Positions 35,606 through 43,586 of a stretch of 64,000 bases of DNA are shown here, piece by piece. The notes beneath the pieces are model-generated. The model made no database searches, was not told the origin of the DNA, and was given only the letters and a program-made list of their open reading frames with translations. Both the position numbers and the translations under genes were made by a program. Location: NCBI RefSeq assembly GCF_900113865.1, contig NZ_FOQY01000014.1, positions 1 to 64,000 of the forward strand. The letters are read 5' to 3'. The stretch's first letter is position 1. The number at the start of each line of letters is the position of its first letter. The DNA comes from Streptosporangium canum (GTDB taxonomy: Bacteria; Actinomycetota; Actinomycetes; Streptosporangiales; Streptosporangiaceae).

Positions 35606-36511
35606 CTATCCGCCCGCCGGGGACCGGCTGCCGGCGTCCGTGCCCCACTGGACTTCGCTGTCGCGCGAGGCGCGCATCCGGGTCAGCGTCCGGTCCATGA
35701 GCAGGACGGTGAGGTAGCAGCCCGCGTCGAGGAGGCTGACCTTCCGTCCTGCCACGAGGGCGCCCAGGGAGCTCAGCCGCAGGCGGCCCTCGGCCGCGGA
35801 CCGGCCCAGCTCGGCGAGCTGCCGGTTGCCCAGGCGCACCCGCACCCGCCTGTTCAGGTGCGCCGAGACGGTCCGCGCCGGGCGGACCAGCGACCGGGCC
35901 TCGGACACCACCGCCCGCTCGTGAGGCGCGAAACCGCCGTGCACCCAGCCGTCGTCGGAGATCACGTCCGGCAGGGGGAAGACCCGGGCGTGCCCCTGCT
36001 CGGTGAGGACGTACACCCCGACTCCCGCCAGCGCCCGGAACGGCGCGATCAACTGGTCGTGCACCTTGTGCATGCGCCGGGTGAACCAGCCGACTCCGGC
36101 CAGATCCCACGCCGGGACCGGGGCGCAGGCGAGCACGCCGGGGCGGCCCGCGGCGGCGACGAGCGCGCGCACCGACTCCGCGTCCAGCTCGACGTCGGCG
36201 TCCAGATAAACGCGGGGGAAGGTCCGGCAGGTCTCGTCGCCGAGCCGCAGCGCGTTGGCCTTGCCCGGCACCGGCGTCTCGACGACGCGCACGCCGGCCT
36301 GCCTGGCGACCTCCGCCGTGCGGTCGGAGCACGCGTTCGCCACCACCACCACGTCGAACTCACCCGGAGCCGTCCCCGCCAGCAGCCGCCGCAGGCCGCT
36401 CGCGACGACGGCCTCCTCGTTGTGCGCGGGCACGACGACGCTGACAACCGGCTGCCGCTCGCCGGGCCGTCCGCGGCCCGGCGGGGTGTCCTCGTCCACA
36501 GCGTCGTTCAC
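35606..36511 (-). CDS. Family 2 glycosyltransferase with C-terminal extension
   Basis: 301 residues from GTG 36511, chosen because GGAGG lies seven bases upstream. The GT-A core is short: VVSVVVPAHNEEAVVASGLRRLL, FDVVVVANACSDRTAEVARQAGVRVVE, PGKANALRLGDETCRTFPRVYLDADVELDAESVRALV (DAD metal motif). After it come GVGVYVLTEQGHARVFPLPDVISDDGWVHGGF and a basic tail. The middle lacks the long acceptor helix of typical rhamnosyltransferases. It is on the minus strand between plus-strand genes, with 38 bp between its start and the divergent RmlC-like gene, so both promoters must overlap. Confidence 0.88.
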   Translation of the reverse strand: MNDAVDEDTPPGRGRPGERQPVVSVVVPAHNEEAVVASGLRRLLAGTAPGEFDVVVVANACSDRTAEVARQAGVRVVETPVPGKANALRLGDETCRTFPRVYLDADVELDAESVRALVAAAGRPGVLACAPVPAWDLAGVGWFTRRMHKVHDQLIAPFRALAGVGVYVLTEQGHARVFPLPDVISDDGWVHGGFAPHERAVVSEARSLVRPARTVSAHLNRRVRVRLGNRQLAELGRSAAEGRLRLSSLGALVAGRKVSLLDAGCYLTVLLMDRTLTRMRASRDSEVQWGTDAGSRSPAGG

Positions 36512-36549
36512 CGGAACGCCTCCCGATCGCCTCTGAAAAGGATGACCTG

Positions 36550-37113
36550 ATGAGAGTAGAACGAACCAAAATCGACGGGGTGCTGTTGTTCGTACCGACG
36601 CCACACCGTGACGACCGGGGGCTGTTCACCAGGACCTTCGACAAGGTCGTCGCCGAGGGGGCCGGGCTGGACCCCGCGGCGTTCGTGCAGGACAGCCAGT
36701 CCCGCTCGCGGCAGGGGACGGTCCGCGGGATGCACGGCCGCTCCGGCCGGGGCGAGGCCAAGCTGGTGCGCTGCGCGCGCGGGGCGGTGCACGACGTGCT
36801 GGTCGACGCCCGCCCCGGCTCGCCCACCTTCGGCGAGCAGACCTCCGTGCTGCTCGACGACGAGACCTTCGTCACCCTCTACGTGCCCCCCGGGCTGCTG
36901 CACGGCTTCCAGGCCCTGACCGAGCAGACCGACGTCTGCTACCGCATCGATCGGGAGCACGACCCGGCCGAGGACCTGTCCGTCCGCTACGACGATCCCG
37001 GACTGCGGATCGACTGGCCCCTTCCCGTGTCGGCGATCAGCGGGCGGGACCTTTCTGCGGGATCATGGAAGCAGTTGCGAGATCGGCTCTGCGATCCGGA
37101 TGCGATGGGGTGA
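36550..37113 (+). CDS. RmlC-like sugar 3,5-epimerase, divergent
   Basis: 187 residues. The cupin of dTDP-4-dehydrorhamnose 3,5-epimerases is clear: HRDDRGLFTRTFDKV, TVRGMHGRSGRGEAKLVRCARGAVHDVLVDARPGSPTFGE, VPPGLLHGFQALTEQTDVCYRIDREHDPAEDLSVRYDDPGLRIDWP. The catalytic base His is present (His62, GMH in place of GLHYQ). The usual Tyr-rich YYxPxxE segment is replaced by REHDPAED, so one partner residue of the active site may be missing or moved. A typical RmlC is encoded at 55659. This one may act on another NDP-sugar. It is followed by the first beta-helix gene only 5 bp later. Confidence 0.85.
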   Translation: MRVERTKIDGVLLFVPTPHRDDRGLFTRTFDKVVAEGAGLDPAAFVQDSQSRSRQGTVRGMHGRSGRGEAKLVRCARGAVHDVLVDARPGSPTFGEQTSVLLDDETFVTLYVPPGLLHGFQALTEQTDVCYRIDREHDPAEDLSVRYDDPGLRIDWPLPVSAISGRDLSAGSWKQLRDRLCDPDAMG

Positions 37114-37118
37114 ACGAC

Positions 37119-38021
37119 ATGCGATGGGTCAGTCTGCTCGCCGCCGTCTCAGCGGTCACCGTGATGTCCCTGACGGGATGCACGTCGTCCTCGGCCGGGA
37201 GCCCGACGAGCCGGCCCACCGGCACCCCGGGTGAGCCCACCGGCGCCACCGGCCGCTGCCCCGGCCATCCGACCCCGGCCTGCACCGGCGTGCCGCCCGG
37301 CACCAAGCTGACCGTGAAGGCCCTCAACGAGGACGGCGCCGCCTACCGGGTCAGGACCGCCGGCACCGTGCTGGACGGCGTGCACATCCCCGGCGACCTG
37401 CTGATCCACGCCGATAACGTCACGGTCAAAAACAGCCGGATCGACGGAGGCGTCATCAACGCCGACGGCCCCCGGAGCTACCGGTTCACCATCACCGACT
37501 CGACCGTCGGCCCCGCCGAGGGCTGCAAGACGCTGCCGGGGATCGGACAGGACAAGTACACCGCCCTGCGGGTGCACGTCCGCGGTCACGGTGACGGCTT
37601 CCGCGCCTCCGGCGACGACGTCGTGGTCAAGGACTCCTACGCCAACCTGTGTTCCAACCCGGGTGACCACTCCGACGGCATCCAGACCTACAACACCGGC
37701 AAGGGCCTGGTCTTCGACCACAACACCATCGACCAGCGCCACGCCAAGGACGTCACCGCGCCGATCTTCCTCGTCGACAAGCAGATCGTCGACGCCGTGA
37801 TCACCAATAATCTGATCATGGGCGGCACCTACAGCATTCAGCTCCGGAACGGACGCGGAAAGCTGATCATGCGGGGCAACAAACTGGTCGACAAGTCTTG
37901 GGTTTACGGTCCGGTCGATTCCGAATGCAAGGCGATCGACTGGGCTGACAACTCGCTGGTGACGATCGACGAGAACTACCGCGTCACCTCGACTGTCGGC
38001 CCTCTGACCTGCGTAGGCTAA
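37119..38021 (+). CDS. Secreted beta-helix lipoprotein (paralogue of 38248-40221)
   Basis: 300 residues from ATG 37119. A lipobox (MSLTGC, Cys near residue 20) suggests anchoring outside the membrane, followed by a Ser/Thr/Pro/Gly linker. From GHPTPACTGVPPGTKLT onward the protein is a repetitive chain of short strands: TVLDGVHIPGDLLIHADNVTVKNSRIDGGVI, YRFTITDSTVG, LRVHVRGHGDGFRASGDDVVVKDSYANL, FDHNTIDQRHAK, ITNNLIMGGTYSIQL. This is the pattern of a right-handed parallel beta-helix, as in pectate-lyase-like proteins. Paired Cys residues (CPGH/ACTG, GCKT, NLCSN, SECK, LTC) may form disulfides. No lyase active site could be assigned. The domain is almost identical to that of the next gene. Confidence 0.85.
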   Translation: MRWVSLLAAVSAVTVMSLTGCTSSSAGSPTSRPTGTPGEPTGATGRCPGHPTPACTGVPPGTKLTVKALNEDGAAYRVRTAGTVLDGVHIPGDLLIHADNVTVKNSRIDGGVINADGPRSYRFTITDSTVGPAEGCKTLPGIGQDKYTALRVHVRGHGDGFRASGDDVVVKDSYANLCSNPGDHSDGIQTYNTGKGLVFDHNTIDQRHAKDVTAPIFLVDKQIVDAVITNNLIMGGTYSIQLRNGRGKLIMRGNKLVDKSWVYGPVDSECKAIDWADNSLVTIDENYRVTSTVGPLTCVG

Positions 38022-38247
38022 CTTTCACACCATCTCCTCCTTATTGTTGGCACATCAGATGAGACGGCCCTCATGCCGATGTGATCAAGTAATGACATAG
38101 TCGAACAATCGTCATTTGGGAACTCTTCTCGGCAATACCCGCAAAACTGATGCGTATCTATGACCTCAGCCGCAACAATGGCCTCTGCGCGAGGACCAAA
38201 CGGACACATTGTCGAGCCGACCGCAAATCGGCGCGGAGGTCAGAGAG
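38022..38247. other. A+T-richer spacer before the large beta-helix gene
   Basis: 226 bp of clearly lower G+C than its surroundings separates the two beta-helix genes. It contains no open frame of note and probably holds the promoter of the second gene; no confident -35/-10 pair was picked. Confidence 0.5.
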
Positions 38248-40221
38248 ATGACCAGTACACGCCCCCCACGCCGGGGTGGAAATAGCGAAGGCAGGCCGCC
38301 CCGCCGCCGCCGACGGTCACAACCGGGACTGGTCGCAGTCCTCATCGTGGCCGTCGTGGCGGTGTCCGTCCCGGCTGTCTGGTTCATTACCCGTGACGGC
38401 GTCACCGTGGAACAGGCGGCCGCGGCTCAGCCCGCGCCCGCCGCCGCACCGCAGGAGCCCAAGGAGACGAGCTTCTGGTCGACGAGCACCAAGGTGAAGG
38501 CCACCCCGCGCGCCGACCGCGCGCCCGTCGAACTGGGCATGCGCTTCACCGCGGCCAGGAGCGGCTGGGTGGCGGGGGTCCGGTTCTACAAGGCCCCCGG
38601 CGACAAGGGCAAGCACACCGGAAGCCTGTGGAGCGCGGGCGGGAAACGGCTGGCGCGCGTGACGTTCGACGGAGAGAGCGCCTCGGGCTGGCAGGAGGCC
38701 CGCTTCGCCTCGCCGGTGCGGCTCAAGGCCAAGCAGCTCTACACGGTCTCCTACCACAGCGCGGCCGGCAACTACGTGGGCAGCAGGGGCTTCGACTCCG
38801 CCCGCTCAGGGCCGCTGGCCACGACGTCCCGCAACGCGGGGGTGTTCGGGTACGGCAGGAGCACCTTCCCGGACCGCTGGAACGCCAAGGGCTACAACTA
38901 CTGGGTGGACGTCATCTTCCGCTGGCGCGACCACTCCCCGGCGCCGGTGCCCACGGGTCCGTCCCAGCCGCCGCAGCCGTCCCAGGGGCCGGGTGAGACG
39001 CCGGTCCCGAGCCCCACCCCGAGTACGGGCGCCACCCCCGGCACGTCATCGAGCCCGAGCCGGACGGCCGACGCGAGCCCCGGCCCCAGCCAGACCGGCA
39101 CGGGCCCAAGTCCCAGCCAGACCGGCACGGGCCCCAGCCCGAGCCAGACAACCGGGACGAGCCCCTCTCCCAGCCAGACCGGCGCGAGTCCGAGCGGCAG
39201 CTCCAGCCAGACGGCCGGCCCGGGTCCCAGCACCTCCACCAGCCCCAGCGCCACCACGACCGGCACGCCGAGGCCCACGCCGACCTCCCGGCCCACGCTG
39301 ACCCCGAGGCCCACCCCGACCCCCCGGCCGACACTCACCCCGAAGCCCACCCCGACCCCCCGGCCGACACTCACCCCGAAGCCCACCCCGACCCCCCGGC
39401 CGACACTCACCCCGGGACCGACGCCGACCCCCCGGCCGAGCGACGGCGGCAGCAGCTGTGCGGGGCATCCGACCCCGGCCTGCACCGGTGTGCCGCCCGG
39501 CACCCAGCTGCGCAGAAGCACCCTCAACGAGGACGGCGCCGCCTACCGGGTCACCAAGCCCGACACCGTGCTGGACGGCGTGCACATCCCCGGTGACCTG
39601 CTGATCCACGCCGAGAACGTCACGGTCAGGAACAGCCAGATCGACGGAGGCGTCATCAACGCCGACGGCCCCCGGACCTACCGGTTCACCATCACCGACT
39701 CGACCGTCGGCCCCGCCCAGGGCTGCAAGACGCTGCCGGGGATCGGACAGGACAAATACACCGCCCTGCGGGTGCACGTCCGCAACCACGGCGACGGCTT
39801 CCGCGCCTCCGGCGACGACGTCGTCATCCGCGACTCCTACGCCAACCTGTGTTCCAACCCGGGTGACCACTCCGACGGCATCCAGACCTACAACACCGGC
39901 AAGGGCCTGACCTTCGACCACAACACCATCGACCAGCGCCACGCCAAGGACGTCACCGCGCCGATCTTCCTCGTCGACAAGCAGATCGTCGACGCCGTCG
40001 TCACGGACAACCTCGTGATGGGCGGCACCTACAGCATCCAGCTGAAGAACGCGCGCGGAAATCTGGTCGTGCGCGACAACAAGCTGGTCGACGACTCCTG
40101 GATCTACGGACCGGTCGAGGCCGACTGCAAGGCCATCGACTGGGCCGGCAACTCCCTGGTGAAGATCGACCAGAACTACCGGATCACCTCCGTCGTCGGA
40201 CCGCTGGAGTGCGACGGCTGA
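38248..40221 (+). CDS. Large exported protein: DUF4082 domain, Pro/Thr linker, beta-helix domain
   Basis: 657 residues from ATG 38248 (GGAGG eight bases upstream). A basic N terminus precedes one membrane helix (near 30-50), so it is membrane-anchored or cleaved. Residues 75-235 match DUF4082 (SFWSTSTKV, VELGMRFTAARSGWVAGVRFYKAPGDKGKHTGSLWSAGGKRLARVTF, YTVSYHSAAGNY, NYWVDVIF), thought to be a carbohydrate-binding-like fold. Residues 240-405 are Ser/Pro/Thr-rich, with repeats SQTGTGPSP and PTPTPRPTLTPK. From CAGHPTPACTGVPPGTQL to the end is the same parallel beta-helix as in 37119-38021, with the same Cys pattern. A wall-spanning, glycan-binding protein is a reasonable guess. Confidence 0.88.
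   Translation: MTSTRPPRRGGNSEGRPPRRRRRSQPGLVAVLIVAVVAVSVPAVWFITRDGVTVEQAAAAQPAPAAAPQEPKETSFWSTSTKVKATPRADRAPVELGMRFTAARSGWVAGVRFYKAPGDKGKHTGSLWSAGGKRLARVTFDGESASGWQEARFASPVRLKAKQLYTVSYHSAAGNYVGSRGFDSARSGPLATTSRNAGVFGYGRSTFPDRWNAKGYNYWVDVIFRWRDHSPAPVPTGPSQPPQPSQGPGETPVPSPTPSTGATPGTSSSPSRTADASPGPSQTGTGPSPSQTGTGPSPSQTTGTSPSPSQTGASPSGSSSQTAGPGPSTSTSPSATTTGTPRPTPTSRPTLTPRPTPTPRPTLTPKPTPTPRPTLTPKPTPTPRPTLTPGPTPTPRPSDGGSSCAGHPTPACTGVPPGTQLRRSTLNEDGAAYRVTKPDTVLDGVHIPGDLLIHAENVTVRNSQIDGGVINADGPRTYRFTITDSTVGPAQGCKTLPGIGQDKYTALRVHVRNHGDGFRASGDDVVIRDSYANLCSNPGDHSDGIQTYNTGKGLTFDHNTIDQRHAKDVTAPIFLVDKQIVDAVVTDNLVMGGTYSIQLKNARGNLVVRDNKLVDDSWIYGPVEADCKAIDWAGNSLVKIDQNYRITSVVGPLECDG
39300..39436 (+). repeat. 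36 bp in-frame repeat coding a Pro/Thr linker
   Basis: About three and a half copies of a 36 bp unit, translating as PTPTPRPTLTPK, lie end to end inside the beta-helix gene. Such arrays change length easily by slippage, without breaking the frame. Confidence 0.8.
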
Positions 40222-40245
40222 GACGGGCCCGGCGGGCGGGAGCGG

Positions 40246-41634
40246 TCAGGGCACGACCTGGTCGCTCCTCCCGCCGGATCCGCGGAACAGGTCCTTGGGG
40301 GCGCGGACGCGCCAGAACGTGCCGGTGTCGCGGGGATGGAGCGCGGCCGTCTCGGTGGCGCTGCGCAGGAGCGACCCCGCGGCGCCGATCAGCAGGAACG
40401 CCAGACCGGTGACGGTGGCGAAGGAGAGCAGGTCGAAGGTCGCCGCCCCGATGAGCGGGACCACCATGCAGGCGGCCAGGGTGAGGCCCAGGTCGCGCGT
40501 GCCGGGATCGCTGCTCAGGTGGCGGGCCCGGAGTCCCGCGTAGATCGCGCACCCGAACATCCCGACGATCGCTCCGATGCCGATCAGACCGGTCTCCACC
40601 GTGGACAGGATGTACTGGTTGTCGAAGACCTGATGCTTCGGGGCGTACCACGTGCCCGCTCCACGGCCCAGCCACAGGTGCTTGGCGATCTCGTGGGCGG
40701 CGACCTCGTAGTCGTGCGTGCGGTAGCGGATGCTGTCGTCGTTGCCGAAGTTCGCGAACAGGCCGTAGAACGTGCCCAGGAGCCCCGGAACCATGATCCT
40801 CATCAGGATCAGGAAGACGAGGACGACTCCCATCGCGTGCAGCCGCCGCCGGGCGGGCCAGCCGAGGAACAGGACGACGCCGACGCCGGCCAGCCCGAGC
40901 ACCGCGGAGCGCGAGACCGAGAACATCAGGCCCATCCCGATCAGCCCGGAGCACACCCACCACCGCAGGGCGGGCTCGGCGCGCTCGCCGGCCTGGAAGC
41001 CGTAGTGGACGGCGATCGGCAGGAGCATCGCGCACACGACACCGAACTCGATGGGATGGCCGGTCGTCGCGGCGACCCGGCGGAAGTCGGACCTCTCGGT
41101 GATGAATCCGTCCTCGGAGGTGTAGCGGAGTCCGGGGATCTGCATGTACTGGGTGAGGTCGAGGTCGAACAGGAACTGGAAGGCCCCGATCACCGCGATG
41201 ACCGACGCGGCCACCACGACGGCCTGGAGCACGAAGTCGAGACGCGCGGCGCCGCGGACCCCGTCGCACATCATGAGCGCGAGACCGGCGTTGGCCACCA
41301 GCAGGATCAGCGCGTGGTCGGCCAGGTTGAGCTCGTCGGACGGCATGTAGCCGTAGCTGGCGTAGCCGTACGTGGCGACGATCGCGGTCAGGTAGACGAA
41401 CAACGCGGTGCGCACCGGGTTGCGGCCCTTGGCCATGCCCAGCGTGAGAGTGAGGTGCGCGCACAGCCAGAGAAGGGCCGCGGCGAGGGCGATGAGGCTG
41501 GCCGGCGTGATCGACAGCGGCAGCGCCCGGAAGACCATGCGGGCCGGGACGATCAGCAGCGCCACGGCGAAGAGGCTGGCCAGGGTCGCGCCGTCGGCAC
41601 GCCGGCGGGCCGGCAGGGTGGGTTTGGCCGCCAT
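40246..41634 (-). CDS. O-antigen ligase/polymerase-like membrane protein (Wzy/WaaL type)
   Basis: 462 residues from ATG 41634, four bases after the stop of the Wzz-like gene. At least ten hydrophobic helices can be drawn. The large extracellular loop (about 150-200, QFLFDLDLTQYMQIPGLRYTSEDGFITERSDFRRVAATTGHPIEFGVVCAMLLPIAV) and the second loop (NFGNDDSIRYRTHDYEVAAHEIAKHLWLGRGAGTWYAPKHQVFDNQYILSTVETGLIGI) match the O-antigen ligase family, in which an Arg and a His in these loops are needed. It either polymerises repeat units or ligates glycan to an acceptor; sequence cannot tell which. Confidence 0.85.
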   Translation of the reverse strand: MAAKPTLPARRRADGATLASLFAVALLIVPARMVFRALPLSITPASLIALAAALLWLCAHLTLTLGMAKGRNPVRTALFVYLTAIVATYGYASYGYMPSDELNLADHALILLVANAGLALMMCDGVRGAARLDFVLQAVVVAASVIAVIGAFQFLFDLDLTQYMQIPGLRYTSEDGFITERSDFRRVAATTGHPIEFGVVCAMLLPIAVHYGFQAGERAEPALRWWVCSGLIGMGLMFSVSRSAVLGLAGVGVVLFLGWPARRRLHAMGVVLVFLILMRIMVPGLLGTFYGLFANFGNDDSIRYRTHDYEVAAHEIAKHLWLGRGAGTWYAPKHQVFDNQYILSTVETGLIGIGAIVGMFGCAIYAGLRARHLSSDPGTRDLGLTLAACMVVPLIGAATFDLLSFATVTGLAFLLIGAAGSLLRSATETAALHPRDTGTFWRVRAPKDLFRGSGGRSDQVVP

Positions 41635-41638
41635 GGGG

Positions 41639-42400
41639 TCAGTGCCTCGCAACCGGGCCGTCGGCGTGCGCCCGGCCGTTGAGGGCGGCCCGGTCCGGCA
41701 GGGGCCGCTCGCCCGGCGTGTCGGCGGGGTCCGGGGCGCCGGCCTGGCGACGGGCCTTCCGTCTCTGGAAGAAGCTCTCGGCCATGAACGAGGCGCACAG
41801 GCTCGCCACGACGCCCACGCCCATCGCCGCCGCGACCGCGCGCAGCTTCCGGCCCCGCTGCGCCATCGGGGTGGTCGGCGGCACCGCCTCGTAGGTGGTG
41901 ATGTAGGTCGCCATGGGAGCCCGCACCGCCTTCTGCCGGTGATCGAGCTCGGCCTTCGCCCGGACGATGACCCGCTTCACGATGTCCTGCGCGGCCGCCG
42001 CGGAGGAGGCCTCGCCCTCGATGAACAGGAACGGTCCAGTGGCGAGCGACTCCAGGTTGTTGCCGCCGTTGGTCACCCTGAAGGCGAAGTCCCCGCCGTC
42101 CCTCACGCCGAGCTCGGCCGCCATGTCCGACGTCCCCATCGCCGCGATGAGGATCGAGGCGGAGATGCTCAGCCCGTGATCGAAGTTGAGCATGGGGTTG
42201 GTCAGGCCGTTGGGGATGTCCGGGTTGGTCGGCAGGCTCCCGCCGGTGGTCGGCGTGGTCAGGATGAGGACGGCGCTGGAGGTGTAGGTCGTCATGACCG
42301 TCGAGTAGATGCCGCCGGCGGCGGTGAGGGACAGCGCGAATATCGGCAGGAAGATGTACCAGCGGCGGAATACGACGAGGACCGTTCCCCAGAAGTCCAT
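41639..42400 (-). CDS. Wzz-like chain-length determinant protein (first of two)
   Basis: 253 residues from ATG 42400, GGGAGGAA upstream. Two membrane helices, near residues 17-37 and 190-212, enclose an extracytoplasmic domain, as in Wzz proteins. It begins MDFWGTVLVVFRRWYIFLPIFALSLTAAGGIY. Shared with its paralogue at 43587 are LTTPTTGGSLP, GLTNPML-F--GL--SASIL and MAAELGV. The cytoplasmic tail (about 40 residues, Arg/Pro-rich) has no tyrosine-kinase domain. It probably sets the length of the polymer made by the neighbouring ligase/polymerase, with which it is transcribed. Confidence 0.85.
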   Translation of the reverse strand: MDFWGTVLVVFRRWYIFLPIFALSLTAAGGIYSTVMTTYTSSAVLILTTPTTGGSLPTNPDIPNGLTNPMLNFDHGLSISASILIAAMGTSDMAAELGVRDGGDFAFRVTNGGNNLESLATGPFLFIEGEASSAAAAQDIVKRVIVRAKAELDHRQKAVRAPMATYITTYEAVPPTTPMAQRGRKLRAVAAAMGVGVVASLCASFMAESFFQRRKARRQAGAPDPADTPGERPLPDRAALNGRAHADGPVARH

Positions 42401-42610
42401 GCGTTTCCTCCCCGAACCGAACGGCGGGCGACCGCACAGAAGCCCGCTAATGGTCATCGCCCGGACCTGGGCGGGGCGTTACTCGGAATGGGAGCTCGGA
42501 ATGGGACCGAGGTTGCCTCGAACGCCTGCCGTAACGGTCCAACCGGTGTGACGATACTGATTGCGGGTGTTTCGTGACCATCGATTCCGCATGACTGGAG
42601 CCCACTGTCC

Positions 42611-43486
42611 ATGACCGAGCTTGCCGTCATCACACCGAGCCACGGGCCCGACGCGGAGCTGTTCGCCGATCTTCACCGTTCGGTCCTGGAATACACCTCG
42701 GACGAGACCGTACACCATGTGATCATCTCTCCGGTGTGGACGGACATCTTCGCCAAGTACGCCGGTCCGCGCTGCCGCATATGGACTTACCAGGAGCTTC
42801 TCCCGAAGTACTACTTCCGCCTGGCGCCCTACCCCCTGTGGGTCAACGCCCGCAGGCCGTGGCCTCCGGTCCGGGGCTGGGTCATGCAGCAGACGCTCAA
42901 GATCGCTCTCGCCGCCCGGCTCGACGTGGACGCCGTGATGATCGCCGACTCCGACGTGGTGCTGGTCCGCCCGACCACCGTGGAGAGCTTCACCGCCGGC
43001 GGGCGGCTGTGCCTGCACCGCGAGGAGAAGGGGGTGACCGCGGACATGGACCGGCACGTCCTGTGGCACCAGGTCTCCCGCGAGCTGCTCGGCCTTCCCC
43101 CGGCGCCGCCGCCCCCGCTGACCGACTACGTGACCGCGCTGAACTTCTGGGTCCCCGCCACCGTCCGCGCCATGCAGCGGCGGGTGAGCGAGACCACCGG
43201 GCGGCACTGGATGGACGCCTTCAACTCCCGCCTGCACATCTCGGAGTTCATGCTCTACGGCGTGTTCGTCGACGAGGTCCTGGGCGAGTCCGCGGAGCCT
43301 CCGCCCTCGAACACCACGATCTGCCACAAGAACTGGCAGCGGACCCCGCTGGACCGTGAGGGGGCCATCGCGTTCGCCGACCGGCTGGGCCCGGAGGCGG
43401 TGGCGATGATGATCTCGGCGAAGTCGGAGACGCCCTGGGACGTACGGCGGGCCGCCATCGAACGGTGCGCCCAGATCACCGGATGA
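42611..43486 (+). CDS. Putative glycosyltransferase (DUF6492-like)
   Basis: 291 residues, GGAG ten bases upstream of ATG 42611. MTELAVITPSHGPDAELFADLHRSVLEYT resembles a GT-A first strand, and MIADSDVVLVRPTTVESF carries a DSD metal-site-like motif. Other conserved-looking stretches are GWVMQQTLKIALAARLDVDAV, LTDYVTALNFWVPATVRAMQRRVSETTG and SEFMLYGVFVDEVLG, common to proteins in polysaccharide loci that I recall as DUF6492. A nucleotide-sugar transferase is the best guess. It sits between the two Wzz-like genes and opposes both; its 3' end is duplicated downstream. Confidence 0.7.
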   Translation: MTELAVITPSHGPDAELFADLHRSVLEYTSDETVHHVIISPVWTDIFAKYAGPRCRIWTYQELLPKYYFRLAPYPLWVNARRPWPPVRGWVMQQTLKIALAARLDVDAVMIADSDVVLVRPTTVESFTAGGRLCLHREEKGVTADMDRHVLWHQVSRELLGLPPAPPPPLTDYVTALNFWVPATVRAMQRRVSETTGRHWMDAFNSRLHISEFMLYGVFVDEVLGESAEPPPSNTTICHKNWQRTPLDREGAIAFADRLGPEAVAMMISAKSETPWDVRRAAIERCAQITG

Positions 43487-43537
43487 CGCGGGCCGCCGGT
43501 GAACGGTGCGCCCCACCGGATGACGCGGGCCGCCGGC
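43460..43537. repeat. About 40 bp duplication of a gene 3' end
   Basis: 43460-43500 (41 bp, containing the stop of the preceding gene) is repeated at 43501-43537 with a small deletion. Both begin gaacggtgcgcc and end ggatgacgcgggccgccgg. Confidence 0.85.
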
Positions 43538-43586
43538 GATGCGCCCGGCCCTTCGGTGGCCGGAGGGCGGCCGCCGGAGGGCCCGC

